64,000 nt of DNA from Eriocheir sinensis (taxonomy: Eukaryota > Arthropoda > Malacostraca > Decapoda > Varunidae): contig NW_026111183.1 of the NCBI RefSeq assembly GCF_024679095.1, forward strand, positions 2,501 through 66,500, given 5' to 3'. Made by a program: the position numbers and the translations under genes. Under the pieces are notes generated by a model. It was not told the DNA's origin and ran no database searches. It was given only the letters and a program-made list of their open reading frames with translations. Below are positions 22,060 through 33,559 of this stretch, one piece after another (the stretch's first letter is position 1; every line of letters starts with the position of its first letter).

Positions 22060-24929
22060 AGTGACGGTCGAGTTTGTTTTTAAAGGAGTCAATCGTGTTA
22101 CACTGGACCACTGACGGTGGGAGCTTGTTCCATTCTCGGACTACAACGTTGGTGAAGAAAAATTTGGTGCAGTCTGAATTTACTTGTCTACATTTGAGTT
22201 TTATGCCATTGTTCCTCGTTCACAAAGTGTCATCGATCATAAACAATTTTGTTCTGTCTACATTCGTGAAACCATTAAGTATTTCAAAACATTCGATCAG
22301 TTTTCCTCGGAGGCGACGTTTCTCAAGAGAGAACATGTTAAGGGTGAAAAGCCTTTCTTAATAGGATTTGTTGCGCAAGGAAGGGATCATTCTTGTTGCC
22401 CGACGCTGAACACCTTCTAATTTAGCAATGTCCTTTGCATGGTGAGGAGACCAAAACTGTACCGCATATTCCAAGTGGGGTCTGACTAAACAACTGTAGA
22501 GCGGAAGTATTACATCTTTATTCTTGAATAAAAAGTTTCTTTTAATGAAGCCCAACATTCTGTTCGCTTTATTTACTGCATCGATGCATTGATTTGAGAA
22601 TTTGAGGTTTGACGCGATTTTGACCCCCAGGTCCTTAACGCATTGAACGCTTGTGAATTTAACGCCGCGCATTTCGTAATCGAACTTCTTATTTCTTGTT
22701 CCAACTTGAAGGACCTGGCACTTGTCTACATTAAAGAGCATCTCCCATCTCTCCGACCAAGCTGTAATTTTGTGCAAATCCTCTTGGAGGCCTTGCCTGT
22801 CTTCGTCAGTGAGAATCAAGTTACCAATCTTTGTGTCGTCTGCAAATTTACTAATGCGATTATTGAGTCCAACATCCACGTCATTGATGTAAATAATGAA
22901 GAGCACTGGGCCAAGAACCGAGCCCTGTGGGACGCCACTAGTGACCGGCGCCCACTCTGAGTTAAATCCGTCAATCACAACTCTTTGTTGTCTGTTGCTT
23001 AACCAATTCGCGATCCATTGGTTTACTTGACCGTCAATACCTATTTGCTTTAATTTATAAAGGAATTTATGATGTGGGACTTTATCAAATGCTTTCTGGA
23101 TATCAAGATAGACTATGTCCAATGATTTAGTTACGTCATAAACTGAGAAGAGGTCGTTATAAAAGGTCAACAGGTTTGATAGGCGGGATCTTTTGTTACG
23201 GAAGCCATGTTGTGAATCCCCAATTAATGAGTGGCTTTCGAGGTAACTCACAATTTTGTCTCTAATTATGCTCTCAAGTAGCTTACCTACAATTGAAGTT
23301 AGACTAATGGGTCGGTAGTTACCTGGTATTTTTTTGTCTCCTTTCTTAAAAATCGGTGTCACGTTAGCCATTTTCCAATCCGAAGGGACGATGCCTTGTC
23401 GCAAGGATATATTGAATACGGTTGTGAGGGAGGAGAGTATTTCGCTCTTTGTTTCTTTAAGCAGTATAGGATATACTTTATCGGGTCCGGGACTCTTATT
23501 AAATTTGTTTTAAGTGAATGGAGAGCTTTAAGGACTTCATCGGTTGTTATTTCAAAATTAGGCAATGCATGCTCGAGATTTACATTAGTACTGGTGTTGG
23601 TGGTAGTGAGAGGAAGACTGTTGGTGTTAAACACCGAGGAAAAGTAATTGTTTAAGAGGTTTGCAATGGGTTGGCTGTCAGTCACTAGTGCACCGTCGCT
23701 GTTTGTTAAAGGTCCAATTCCACTTCTGATCGCCTTTCTGTTGTTTATGTAACTGAAGAAGGATTTCGGATTATTTCTACAGTTGGCTGCAATATTTTCT
23801 TCATATCTACGCTTTGCCTGACATACTAATCTTTTTACTCGTCGATTGGCATCATTATAAAGTCTAATGTTTTCGGGTGTGCTTTGTTCTTTCTTTAACC
23901 TGTAAATCAATTTTCTCTCCTTGACTGAGTGTTTAATTTCGCTATTAAACCAAGGTGGGCTTTTATTAGTGTTAATTCGCTTCTCGCACAAGGGGACGAA
24001 TGAGTTCTGCTGAGTGAGTAAATGATTTTTAAAGCTTAGCCAGGCGTCCTCTACATTACCGTCATCTGATAGTTACATTTCTATTAGTTTTCGTCGGATT
24101 TCTACGAAGTTAGCTCTTTTGAAATCGGGCACCTTTACTTTATTTTCAGTCACTGATATTTGAGCTCTAATGTCGACGCGGAATAATTTATGATCGCAAG
24201 AACCGAGGTGTTCTCCTACCGTGACATTACTGACTAGGTTATCTTGGTTCGTTATAACAAGGTCTAGTATGTTATTTTGTCCAGTTGGTTCAGAAACCAT
24301 TTGGCTTACATGATTTTCTTCAAAAAATTCGATCATTCTATGTGACTCGCCTTCTGTACCTGACAGCGTCGCCCAGTCGATATGGGGGAGGTTAAAGTCT
24401 CCCAATATCAGTGAGTCGCTGTTATTAAGTGACTGCCTTAAAACGCTGTACATTTCAAGATCGGTATCGAGTGATTGCCCCGGAGGCCTGTAGGTGACAT
24501 ATATTTTTAAATTGACCTTTGCAATGTTTAATGGCACGCACAAATGTTCAATGTTACTGTCTCCTGGTGTTCTGTCAGTGGGTTGGAAATAGCTTTTGAC
24601 AAAAAGGGCGACGCCACCGCCTCTACGGTTTACACGATCTTTGTTGAAGAGTCTGTAACCGTCCATGTTGTATTCGGAACTTAAATCAATATTTGTGGTG
24701 TCGATAAATGTTTCGGTTATAGCAATTATGTCAAAATTTTCTGTTAGAGCAAGACATCTCAGTTCATTAAATTTATTTCTTAGGCTAAGCGCATTGAAAC
24801 TAAGGATTTTTAAGTTATCTAGAGGCTTGGTAATAGAGGTGGTGGTACTTGCGGGATCACGGTTACGGGTTTGTTGCGTTGCATGGCGTCTATTTACACG
24901 GGCGGGGTGGAGGGACGTGGCTGAGAGTC
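22060..24929 (-). pseudogene. CR1-B ORF2: endonuclease plus reverse transcriptase
   Basis: Endonuclease: SFNALSLRNK (24,720-24,750), IAITETFIDT, TYRPPG, LILGDFNLPHIDW and GSCDHK appear in order (24,830-24,150). One TAA at 24,073-24,075 breaks the linker. A frame change near 23,480-23,500 precedes the RT domain, whose blocks are NYRPISLTS, SQHGFRNKRS, VYLDIQKAFDKVPH, SGVPQGSVLGP and the catalytic FADDTKIG. The C-terminal block (VRPHLEYAVQFWSP and NMFSLEKRRLRGKLIE) follows, with TAA at 22,358 and one later TGA. The frame is open from 24,944 without any ATG until 24,666, which already lies inside the endonuclease; the frame relative to ORF1 is -1. Replication function is lost only through these few lesions. 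Confidence 0.9.
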
Positions 24930-25864
24930 GTTTTTTGATCGGGTGTCACGTATTGCGTCTTTGAGGAGCCTTCCGAATCTGGCTGCCCCGATGGGAGACA
25001 GGTGTATTCCGTCCCTGTGGAAGAGCTCACTTTGTCCGTAGAAATTGTCCCAGGCGATGAAGAACTCCACGTCAAGCTCTCTGCAAAGAGTCTGTAAGCG
25101 GCTGGTTAGGCTGAAGGCCTTACTGAAGAAGTCGCTCTCCGCCCACGTCCGTGGTAGAACTCCTGAAATCAAAATGTTAGGGCATTTAGACTTATACTGC
25201 TGGATGAGCCTACGGTATTTGTCCAGCAGTTCCTCAGACCGGGTCGTGGTGACGTCGTTCGTACCAGTGTGAATAACAAACAGTGAATCATTAGTAGCCT
25301 GGGGGGAGATCTCCTCAAGAGAAGCAGTTACATCGTCGATCCCAGCACCAGAATAGCAATAGTTCCGTCTTCGACGAGGAACTCTGCCGCAGAACTCAAC
25401 AGCCTGCTGGCGAATCACGGAGTCACCCACCAGGAAGGTGCTCTCCTGCTCGTCCTCCTCCTCCAGAATGGCAAACCTGTCGAAGCAATGAACAGGATAA
25501 ATTGCTTGTCTGGCTGGTTTGGCTCCTCCATTCACGACGGTGAAGCCATCATGGGCGGTGCCACTACCACCCTCCCGCTGCGTGGTGTTGTCCGCTGGTG
25601 TCGACGGTACCGCTGAGGGCAAGGGGGCGGCTGGAGAAGGGTTTGGCACCACAGCAACATTAGCCTGGATGAATTCCTGCAAGGAGGCAACAGTGCGAGA
25701 AAGTTCTATTATTTTATTCTGACCTGCTTCCATCTTCTCTTCTTGCTCCTGCAGTCTTGTCTCGAGATGCTGCCTGGAGAGACCAGTCGACAGACAGCAG
25801 AACGCCCTGTAAAAAAGTGAGCTGAGGAGCTACCGTTACAAGTACCGCACTTCTTAGGCGCCAT
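24894..25864 (-). pseudogene. CR1-B ORF1: SGNH-esterase protein
   Basis: The main frame (25,733-24,894, 279 codons) contains the SGNH-hydrolase blocks: FLVGDSVIR with GDS at 103-105, SGAG near 128-131, HTGTND at 155-160 and RDGIHL at 240-245 (catalytic Asp/His pair). An upstream start at 25,864 gives MAPKKCGTCNG, the beginning of a small Cys-rich finger as in the 33.5-kb element, but a frame change near 25,790 separates it from the main frame. A coiled-coil-like stretch and a Pro/Ala/Ser linker precede the esterase. The stop is TAA at 24,894-24,896. Such domains in LINE ORF1 proteins are thought to act on lipids or membranes; the substrate is unknown. Confidence 0.85.
24930..24936 (-). promoter_or_regulatory. 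Candidate -1 ribosomal frameshift site A AAA AAC (CR1-B)
   Basis: In the ORF1 frame the codons read TCA AAA AAC, giving the canonical X XXY YYZ heptamer A AAA AAC in the correct phase. It lies in the only region (about 24,894-24,945) where ORF1 and the -1 frame leading into ORF2 are both open. I see no obvious downstream pseudoknot by eye. Confidence 0.6.
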
Positions 25865-25904
25865 CTTAGCTGAAAGTGATTAATGATTGCCTGAAATGAA
25901 AGAG

Positions 25905-26230
25905 ATAAAAACACAGAGTGAAGGGGATTAGGGAAGGAGGTGAGGTGAGTGAGAGGGGTTTTAGTAAAGGAGGAAAAGTGAGAGAGAGGAGGAGTAGGAA
26001 GAATGTGAGGTGAGTGAAGAGAGGAGGTGAGTGAGGTGTGTGAGATCAAGGAGGGTTAGGAAAGAGGTGAGGTGAGGTGGATGAAGGGGTGTGTAAATAT
26101 GATGTGAGGTGAGGTTAGCGAGGGGGCTTAGAAAGATGTGGAGGCGAGGCAGGGGAAGAAAGGGCTAATCCTCTAGGGGATTTGTAGTGAGGAGGAGCAG
26201 AAAGGAGGTGAGGTGAGCGAGGGTGGGGGG
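25905..26230. repeat. GA/GTGAGG-rich degenerate repeat
   Basis: Words GGTGAGGTGAGTGAG and GGAGGTGAGTGAGGTG recur for about 300 bp upstream of the CR1-B 5' end. It may be part of its 5' UTR or simple genomic sequence. Confidence 0.6.
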
Positions 26231-26232
26231 GC

Positions 26233-26455
26233 TCGAAACACTCTGAAACCCACGTAAAACACTCGGAAACAGTCAAATCACACGCAAAAACACCGGAAAC
26301 ACAACAACACACTCGAAACGCTCTGAAACCCACGTAGGATACTCGGAAACAGCCAAATCACACGCAAAAACACCGGAAAAACAACACACTTGAAACCCTG
26401 AAACCCACGTAGAACACTCGGAAACAGCCAAATCACACGCAAAAACACCGGAAGG
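26233..26455. repeat. Tandem repeat, unit about 80-88 bp, 2.7 copies
   Basis: The series ACTCTGAAACCCACGTA, ACACTCGGAAACAG, CAAATCACACGCAAAAACAC recurs three times with small indels. Confidence 0.9.
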
Positions 26456-27480
26456 AAAAGGAAAAAAAAAGAAGGGAGAGAGGGAGATGGAGGGAAATAG
26501 AGAAAGAGATGAAGGGAAGGGAAGAAGATGGAAGATGAAGAAAGAGAAGTAGGGAGATGAAGGGAAGAGGACGAAGAGAAAAAGAATGTAGGGTGTACGA
26601 AAGAGGGAAGGAGGGAGTGTTGGTGGTAGCGAGTGTTCTCAGTGCTAATTGGTTCACGGATAGAGAAACTCATATCCGCCAGGGTTACTTTATTCATAAA
26701 AACATACACAGGTCATTAAGACAAGCACAGCACATAGATTAGGTGTTTGTTTGTGTATGCGTTTGTGTAGATGTAGTGTAGTTTTAGAAACATTTAAGTT
26801 GGTGTATATGTGAAACAATGTGTAGAAGGAATGTATAGCAGGACGAGGACAGACAGTAGAAGGTAAACGAGAAACAATATATAAACAATTGAGACGCAAT
26901 ACGAAAGACAGAAAGAGCCGAGAGACAAGACAAGGGACATCAATAACAAAATATATTGTGTGTGCTGCCGCACTCCATTTTCTTAGTCACCGGGAAGGAG
27001 AGCACACGGCTTTCAGCGGTGACTGCTACAGGAGGAGAGACGGAGAGAGAAAGATGCAGGGGAGAGGAGGAAAGAAGGTGAAGGGAAGAGGAGAAAGATA
27101 AAGAAAAGGAGAGAAAACGAAAGGAAGGCACAGAAAGATAATGATGAGAGAAGAGAAGAAAGAGAGATGAAGGGGAGAGAAAGGAGAAGTGACAGGAAGA
27201 GAAGGGAAACGAAGGGAAAAGGATGAAGGGAGATGAAGGGAAGAGGAGGATGAGAAAAAAGAAGGGAGGATAGGGAGGAGGGAGGAGGAAGGAGACGCAA
27301 GGGAGAGGAGAAAAAAGGAGGGAAAAAAGTGAAGGGAAGAGAAGGGACAGATGTAGATAGGAGGGATACATGACTGGAAGAAGACGAAGAGAAAAAAAAG
27401 ACGGAGGGAGATGCAAGGGAGGGAGGGAAGACAAAGGGAAAGAGGAGGGAGTGAGGGAGGGTGAGGCAGGCGGCTGGGGG
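26456..27480. repeat. Purine-rich (GA/GAAGGGA) low-complexity region
   Basis: GA-rich words such as GAGATGAAGGGAAGAGG dominate 26,456-26,625 and 27,030-27,475, with an unassigned mixed-composition stretch at 26,630-27,030. Long open frames on the minus strand are Ser/Phe/Leu/Pro simple-sequence products, not genes. Confidence 0.8.
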
Positions 27481-28590
27481 CAAGAAACACTCCCCTCAGC
27501 ACCCCTCCCTCTCTACCTTGTTTCCGGCACCCCACTTCCCAGCACGACGGTGCACACTTTTTCCCTCCTCCTCCTCCGCCCCAAAAAGACTCGGCCCCCA
27601 AGGCTCTATCGTGATCTTGTCCCTTGTTACTTGAACTTCCTTTGCGAGTGTACTCCATCCCTTAGAAGACTTACGACCATAGTGTTAGTCTTCCCCATTC
27701 CCTTCTCGTCCCCATCCCCATACGCGGGACTGGGGTATGGACAAGCCGCCCCGTCACCTTCCCATCCCCGGGACAGATATGAGGGACCAATCCGCACGTC
27801 ATAATAATGTTGGCAGCACTTTCAAACCAATAATTACAGAAAACGAGATAAATAATGCATTTTTCACACACCATTGTATTCATATACATTATATATCATA
27901 AAACCATGACTGGTCACACACACCTGGGCAGCCACATAGGGGTTGCCAGGTCGTGTCATTTATGGCATTTTTGTCTTAAATCAAGGTGGTCGCCAAGAAA
28001 TGCTATTTTTTATGGTATATGTTAAGCATTCCCATAATAATGCCATGTTTAGTTATCAATCTGCCGTCTTTTGCCATTCTTGGGGACAATTATAAATGAA
28101 TCTTCAGGAATAACTGTACGTTTACAATCAAATGGAAACACCAGAGTCTTTACAAACTAAAAAATATATATTAACTTTAGCAAAGTTTGCGATATAATAT
28201 CAGTCATAAAAATATTCTGATACTTTTCAATATATGTCCTTCTATAATAACAAATAGCACACTATTTACTCATGAAATATACGAAGGAAAAGCCGAAGAT
28301 GTCCTGCTCTCTGCCCCACGGAGTCAACATTTTTCCCACCCCATCCGCACCCTCACGGGGTAGCGTAAAGCAACCCCAACCACATGGGGACGCTTTACAC
28401 TACGGGTTGTGGCCAAGAAAAAGGGAACGGGAAGGGAACGGGAATGGGGGAGATTAATTCTACGGCTGTTAGATCTCGTCCCGCTATAGTTCCCCGTCCC
28501 CCTATCGCTTCCCCTTCCCCTTCCCCTTCTTTTGAGAGGCCTCCGTGCCTCTATCGTCTCCACGTTCCTTGCTCTTCAAAGAACTTCCTT
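27481..28590. other. Unassigned stretch
   Basis: No gene recognised. It has mixed composition, an AT-rich centre (27,800-28,270) and a patch of GGGAACGGGAA repeats at 28,420-28,450. Confidence 0.4.
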
Positions 28591-28596
28591 CGTGAC

Positions 28597-29240
28597 AGTT
28601 ATGATCGCTTTCAAACTTCCTCAATCAATTACATCACTGTGTCCCGTGTTTTAAATCCGACAAGCGAAAGGAAATTGGTACACATTATTACGTTGTCCCG
28701 ACTCTTTTTATTATTTATTTATTTATTTATTTGTTTTTACATTTCGCCTATGGCGCCAGTAGGCTTTCTTGGCGGGGCCTGGTGGTCGGCCACAGCCCAC
28801 TATGGCGCAGGTAAGTGTTTATAGTGGCGCCATCTTGCTTTGCTTATGCTGCTCTCCGGAGCTCAACTTTGATCATCTCTTAGAGAGAAGCTAGAGTCCG
28901 GGTTGAAAGGTGGTCTTCAGTACAGCATGAGGGTAGTCTTCGGCCACTCGGCGGTGACTGAAAATTTGCCAGCTTGATTGTAGCGGCGGGCGGGACGCGA
29001 ACCTGCGTCCTCCTGGACGCAGCGCTTGCCTGCTGACCACTCAGCCACCATCTCTCGTATCCTAAACCAAGCGAAAGGAAGTTGGTACACACTATTACAG
29101 TCGTCTCCACTTTGCTTGTAATTGTTTCCATCGCGATAATTACGATCGCATGAAACTTCCTTATTCAATTAAATCGTGTGTTCTTTATCCTTCAAGCGAG
29201 CGGAAGTCCAGACGTATAATTACACTCGGTGCCTTACTCT
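28597..29240. repeat. Diverged direct repeats around a SINE
   Basis: The segment at 28,597-28,700 (CAAACTTCCTCAATCAATTA, then CAAGCGAAAGGAA, then TACACATTATTACG) is repeated in diverged form at 29,130-29,240 and partly at 29,065-29,120. A (TTTA)n patch lies at 28,705-28,735. Confidence 0.6.
28905..29072 (-). mobile_element. tRNA-derived SINE
   Basis: On the minus strand GAGATGGTGGCTGAGTGGTC (A box region) is followed by GCAGGTTCGCGTCCCGCC (B box region) at tRNA spacing, then a non-tRNA body to about 28,905. Positions of the boxes resemble a tRNA with an extra arm, but the acceptor stem does not pair, so it is a SINE head and not a tRNA gene. Confidence 0.75.
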
Positions 29241-29503
29241 ACACCGTACAGTGCGTCCCGCACCACCCACGCTGGATATTTTTAATCCCCCCCGCCCTCT
29301 TTCCATCCTTCACCCTTCTTCTTTCCCGTCATTCTCAGCGGCACACCCCGCCTCCCCACCCATCTCTTTCATACAGAGAAGCCCTATCTCACCTTATCCT
29401 TCCTCACCCTCCTGACACCCCTCCCCTCTCCTCCTTTCTCCACCTCCCTCACCCTTCTCCTCCCCCGTCATCCTCATGAGCGAGGGACCTGTACGACTAC
29501 TAT

Positions 29504-29593
29504 AGTCCGGCAACTCTTAAGTGGCGGCTCTGACGTAGACAGCCCGCTAGACACTGGTGCTGTCTCCAACTGACCTCGCGTACCGTGCCTCTC
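29504..29593 (+). repeat. Left arm of a 90-bp inverted repeat
   Basis: This segment, from AGTCCGGCAACTCTTAAG to CCGTGCCTCTC, is repeated in inverted orientation at 30,277-30,369 with close to 90 percent identity by eye. Both inner ends abut CT/GA dinucleotide repeats. Confidence 0.9.
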
Positions 29594-30082
29594 ACACCCT
29601 TCTCTCTCTCTCTCTCCCCGTGTCTCTCTCTCTTTCTCTCTCAATCTAGTATAAAAACAAATATGTTTTTGTATGATTGATTCTCTAGCTGTGAGTGAAT
29701 ACAAAGAAATTTGTACAACACTCGGCAGCGTTGCCACCGCAGCGTTGTCAGCTCAAGTCGACCCAATACACCGCAGTTGCCTGTTGCTCTGCCTGCTTTA
29801 ATTATCGCATTTCTGCCATTTTTAGTGTGTCTGCCATCTGCCATACAATGTCAGCCATATGGCATAATTATGATAAAATATGGACACTGTACCTATATAT
29901 GGAATGCCAGGACCGTCAAGCAAATTCTGATGAGTCATATGCAGGTGAATGGTGAGGTGCCGCTGGGGATGGCCAGGAAGTGGGGAAGGAGTGGTCGCTA
30001 AGAACATGAAAATATTACACTTTGACCTTATTTCCACACCACCCAAGGGGTAAAGAGTCTTGGTGCAGTTTTTTTTAAGAGG

Positions 30083-30170
<88 letters not shown>
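30083..30170. repeat. (TTA)n microsatellite
   Basis: Twenty-nine TTA units inside the loop of the inverted repeat. Its poly-Asn, poly-Ile and poly-Leu frames are artefacts. Confidence 0.97.
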
Positions 30171-30171
<1 letters not shown>

Positions 30172-30242
30172 CATGCATTGTTGTGCACCATACTCCCCGA
30201 ATGAGAGTACACCCCACTTTTCTCTCTCACACACACACACAT

Positions 30243-30276
<34 letters not shown>

Positions 30277-30280
<4 letters not shown>

Positions 30281-30369
30281 GCACGGTGTGCGAGGTCAGT
30301 TGGAGACGGCAACAGGGTCTAGGGGGCTGTCTACGTCAGAGCCGCTACTTAAGATTTGCCGGACTATAC
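30277..30369 (-). repeat. Right arm of the 90-bp inverted repeat
   Basis: The inverted partner of 29,504-29,593; CA and GA tracts lie immediately to its left (30,232-30,280). Confidence 0.9.
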
Positions 30370-30456
30370 ACAAGCCTTGATGATGATGATGATGGATCGC
30401 CAACTAGGAGAATGTTGCGTTACCTTGAGTCATTATTAGGAGTCCGGTGCAAAACA

Positions 30457-30458
<2 letters not shown>

Positions 30459-30536
<78 letters not shown>

Positions 30537-30597
30537 AGGTAAAGTTTTCCCTATTCATGTAAAAGATTAGACGATATTCATGAAAAAATCAGTCATG

Positions 30598-30676
<79 letters not shown>

Positions 30677-30837
30677 AGCCACCTTCCTTCTCCTCTCGAC
30701 AGCACCAGACAGCCGCCCCTCCTCCTCCTCCTACTCCCCCACACTCTTCTCCTTTTCCTCCTCCTCTCCCTTCTCCTCCTCTTCCTCCTGGACACTCGAC
30801 TGCTCCCGGCCAAAGAAGACACGGAGAAGCGCTCTAA

Positions 30838-30892
<55 letters not shown>
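30459..30892. repeat. Microsatellite cluster: two (TC)n, (CCT)n-rich and (CA)n
   Basis: TC tracts at 30,459-30,535 and 30,603-30,672, a CTCCTC-rich stretch at 30,719-30,790 and a CA tract at 30,839-30,892. Confidence 0.95.
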
Positions 30893-30894
<2 letters not shown>

Positions 30895-31650
30895 ACCTTA
30901 GTTCCACTCACTATAGTCTGTTTCATTCCGTCTGGCCACCAACGAGGTGGGAATTTTGATGGATGTGGCACCTGCGCATTTCTAGTTCGTGAATACGTGA
31001 AAATCAACTGTTGTGATATAAATTCAAGCTTATTTTTCAATAATATATTTGAATGTTTACTATGTATACAATAAACAACTCAGTCGTTTGCATCGATAAT
31101 ATAATATACAACTACACGAAAAGACAAGCTTGTATCAATAACATACTCACATCATGCTCGAACGATCTGTGGTTTTTCTAATTCATTGATTGGTAGCTCA
31201 TTTCAGGTATATTAAGAGACATTTGGCTCTGCAAGCGCATATAAAAAATATCTTAATAATTTACTTCATGTAAATAGTGATTATTAATCGAAATAACATA
31301 AAATAGTAAATAATAACTGTTAAATGCGATGCTAGGCTATTTCTAATATTAGGCATGTTATTTACCTGCCACGCATCAAAATTCCTTATGTATAGACACT
31401 TGCAGAGTCGGATAACACTTTATGTACCTGACTGAGATGAAATATGGGAAAGACTGAATCGTTCGAGTATGATCAGACTATACTATATGATATACAAATA
31501 ATTGTTTTTTCGTGTGCTTATATGGTAGATTATATCGATGCAAAGCGACATGTTTGCGGTTCATATAAAAAAAGACTTGAGGGTTTTTTGTATACACAAA
31601 CATTCAAATATATCACTGAAAAGATAAAGTTTATCTTCACGCAATCACGA
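30893..31650. other. AT-rich unassigned sequence
   Basis: Unique-looking AT-rich DNA without a recognisable gene or repeat. The 85-codon frame at 31,444-31,701 runs into the satellite and has no recognised domain. Confidence 0.45.
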
Positions 31651-31651
31651 T

Positions 31652-32246
31652 GCAATGCACCATCTCCTGAATGCACCAGACCGAATGCACCCCCAGCCTA
31701 GTCTGAATGCACCAACTGATTAATCTGAATGCACCAGACCGAATGCACCACCTGCCTAGTCTGAATGCACCTCCTGCTTAGTCTGAATGCACCACCTGCC
31801 TAGTCTGAATGCACCAACTGCTTAGTCTGAATGCACCAGACCGAATGCACCACCTGCCTAGTCTGAATGCACCACCTGCTTAGTCTGAATACACCACCTG
31901 CCTAGTCTGAATGCACCAACTGCTTAGTCTGAATGCACCAGACCGAATGCACCACCTGCCTAGTCTGAATGCACCAACTGCTTAGTCTGAATGCACCAGA
32001 CCGAATGCACCACCTGCCTAGTCTGAATGCACCACCTGCTTAGTCTGAATGCACCAGACCGAATGCACCACCTACCTAGTCTGAATGCACCACCTGCTTA
32101 GTCTGAATGCACCAGACCGAATGCACCCCCAGCCTAGTCTGAATGCACCAACTTTGTAGTCTGAATGCACCAACTGCTTAGTCTGAATGCACCAGACCGA
32201 ATGCACCACCTGCCTAGTCTGAATGCACCAACTTTCAAGTCCGAAT
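31652..32246. repeat. Satellite of GAATGCACC units
   Basis: A 22-bp unit (CTGCCTAGTCTGAATGCACC plus two bases) alternates with variants CTGCTTAG and with a 14-bp insert AGACCGAATGCACC. Together they build a higher-order pattern of roughly 58-80 bp repeated across 600 bp. Confidence 0.95.
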
Positions 32247-32727
32247 TTAGTAATAAATGGAAGCCTCATTCACCACAGTGTTCGTTACCAAGAGTGTAAC
32301 AGTAAATTAATACAAGCACCATACAGCAAGTCTTTATTATTCTTCATTAAAATTTTAAATTTTTGGTGGCGAACTGGGTAAGTGACGAACCGGACTGGTG
32401 ACGAAATGGGGTGTATCCTTCTGGATCCTACATATTTGCTTCTGTTTGCTCAGCCTTACTTGTAGAGGGAGCAACTTAGTCTCGTCATAAAGTATATTTT
32501 TGGCTTCCTGGCGTGGTCTTACGTCTCCTTCACTCACTACACATGGAAAGTGAATCCAGTCCTTATGTCTTGTGGTATTCATTGTAAATGTCTTGAAGGC
32601 TTGGAGATGTCTTCTCTGTACTCCCAGAATTGTAACTGACTGAAGGCATTGTGTTGATACTGTCGAAAGTTATCCTAAACTACTGGTAAACACACTACCA
32701 GTAAACAGGCAGTTAGGCCTATTGTGT
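32247..32727. other. Unassigned spacer
   Basis: No gene or repeat recognised between the GAATGCACC satellite and the CR1-C 5' region. Confidence 0.4.
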
Positions 32728-32732
32728 CAGTC

Positions 32733-32812
32733 AGTCAGCGCGCGAATTCATCAGTCAGCGCGCGACCTGATCAGTCAGCGCGCGACCTCATCAGTCAGCG
32801 CGCGACCTTCCT
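32733..32812. repeat. Four 20-bp tandem repeats, likely in the CR1-C 5' UTR
   Basis: Four head-to-tail units of TCAGTCAGCGCGCGACCTCA, with the last bases variable. They are CpG-rich and lie about 750-830 bp upstream of the ORF1 start of the plus-strand CR1-like element, so they may belong to its internal promoter region. Confidence 0.85.
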
Positions 32813-33559
32813 TGGGTTCACACGTGACTTTGCCCCGCTGCTGTGTGGTGCCAACTCGCTCTTTCCTCTGTTTTCCTCTGCTTTCGCGGTGTGAGGCGTT
32901 CTGTGCTTCTGTGAACTGCTGCTGTACTGGAGGACTACAAAACCAGGAGGATTACCCTGCCTTCTACTACAGACCGCTAAGTGGTCTGATTTAGTATTTA
33001 CTTAGTTAGATAGTGATCCACAGTTACTCCTAGGACAAGTGTATTAAGCTTCCCACATCTGCACTAAATTCAACATTTTTTCACGCCAACCCAGTGCTAC
33101 ACGGTTTTATATTGCTTTTGTGTTTTTTATATTGCTTTTGTGTTTTCTTCTCCTTCTATTATTAGGATACTTTACTGTGCTGTGATAATAGGACTACGTG
33201 AATCAGGCGCGCCAAGCTACGTTAATTTCTAAGTCCCCACAAAACACTAGATAATCCACTTTCCGCGCAAACCTAGTGAACACAGTTATTATCTTCTTTA
33301 CATAAGTGATTTCTCAGTATATTAATATTGGCCTATGTTTTGTCTTGGTGGGTAGAAATAACCGCGCCTTTTTACCCGAGACACACCCTTTTCCCCGGGG
33401 AATTGACCTGACTGCGACCTCACAGCAGCTGTTGGTTTGTTTTCCTAGATACACATTTTTGCCCAGAGATTTGACCTGACGACCTCACCGCAGCTGCGTA
33501 CTTTGTTATCGTCTTAACGCGCCTAATTGTTTCCGTCTTGCCTCGCCCATATCTTCACC

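Larger units (their letters stand above)
21895..25870 (-). mobile_element. Near full-length CR1-like LINE (copy B)
   Basis: A four-kb element on the minus strand with ORF1 (zinc-finger-like start, SGNH esterase) and ORF2 (AP-type endonuclease, reverse transcriptase, C-terminal domain). The 3' end has TTCTATGTA-type repeats followed by a short GGA tract. It is broken by a few stops and frame changes. Such esterase-bearing ORF1 proteins are known from CR1/L2-type LINEs. Confidence 0.88.

Noticed and set aside
26278..27658. Several 140-210-codon minus-strand frames rich in Ser/Phe/Leu/Pro
   Set aside because: They arise from purine-rich low-complexity DNA, overlap in different frames and lack any domain.
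29822..30312. Poly-Asn and poly-Ile proteins around 30.1 kb
   Set aside because: They are direct translations of the (TTA)n microsatellite.
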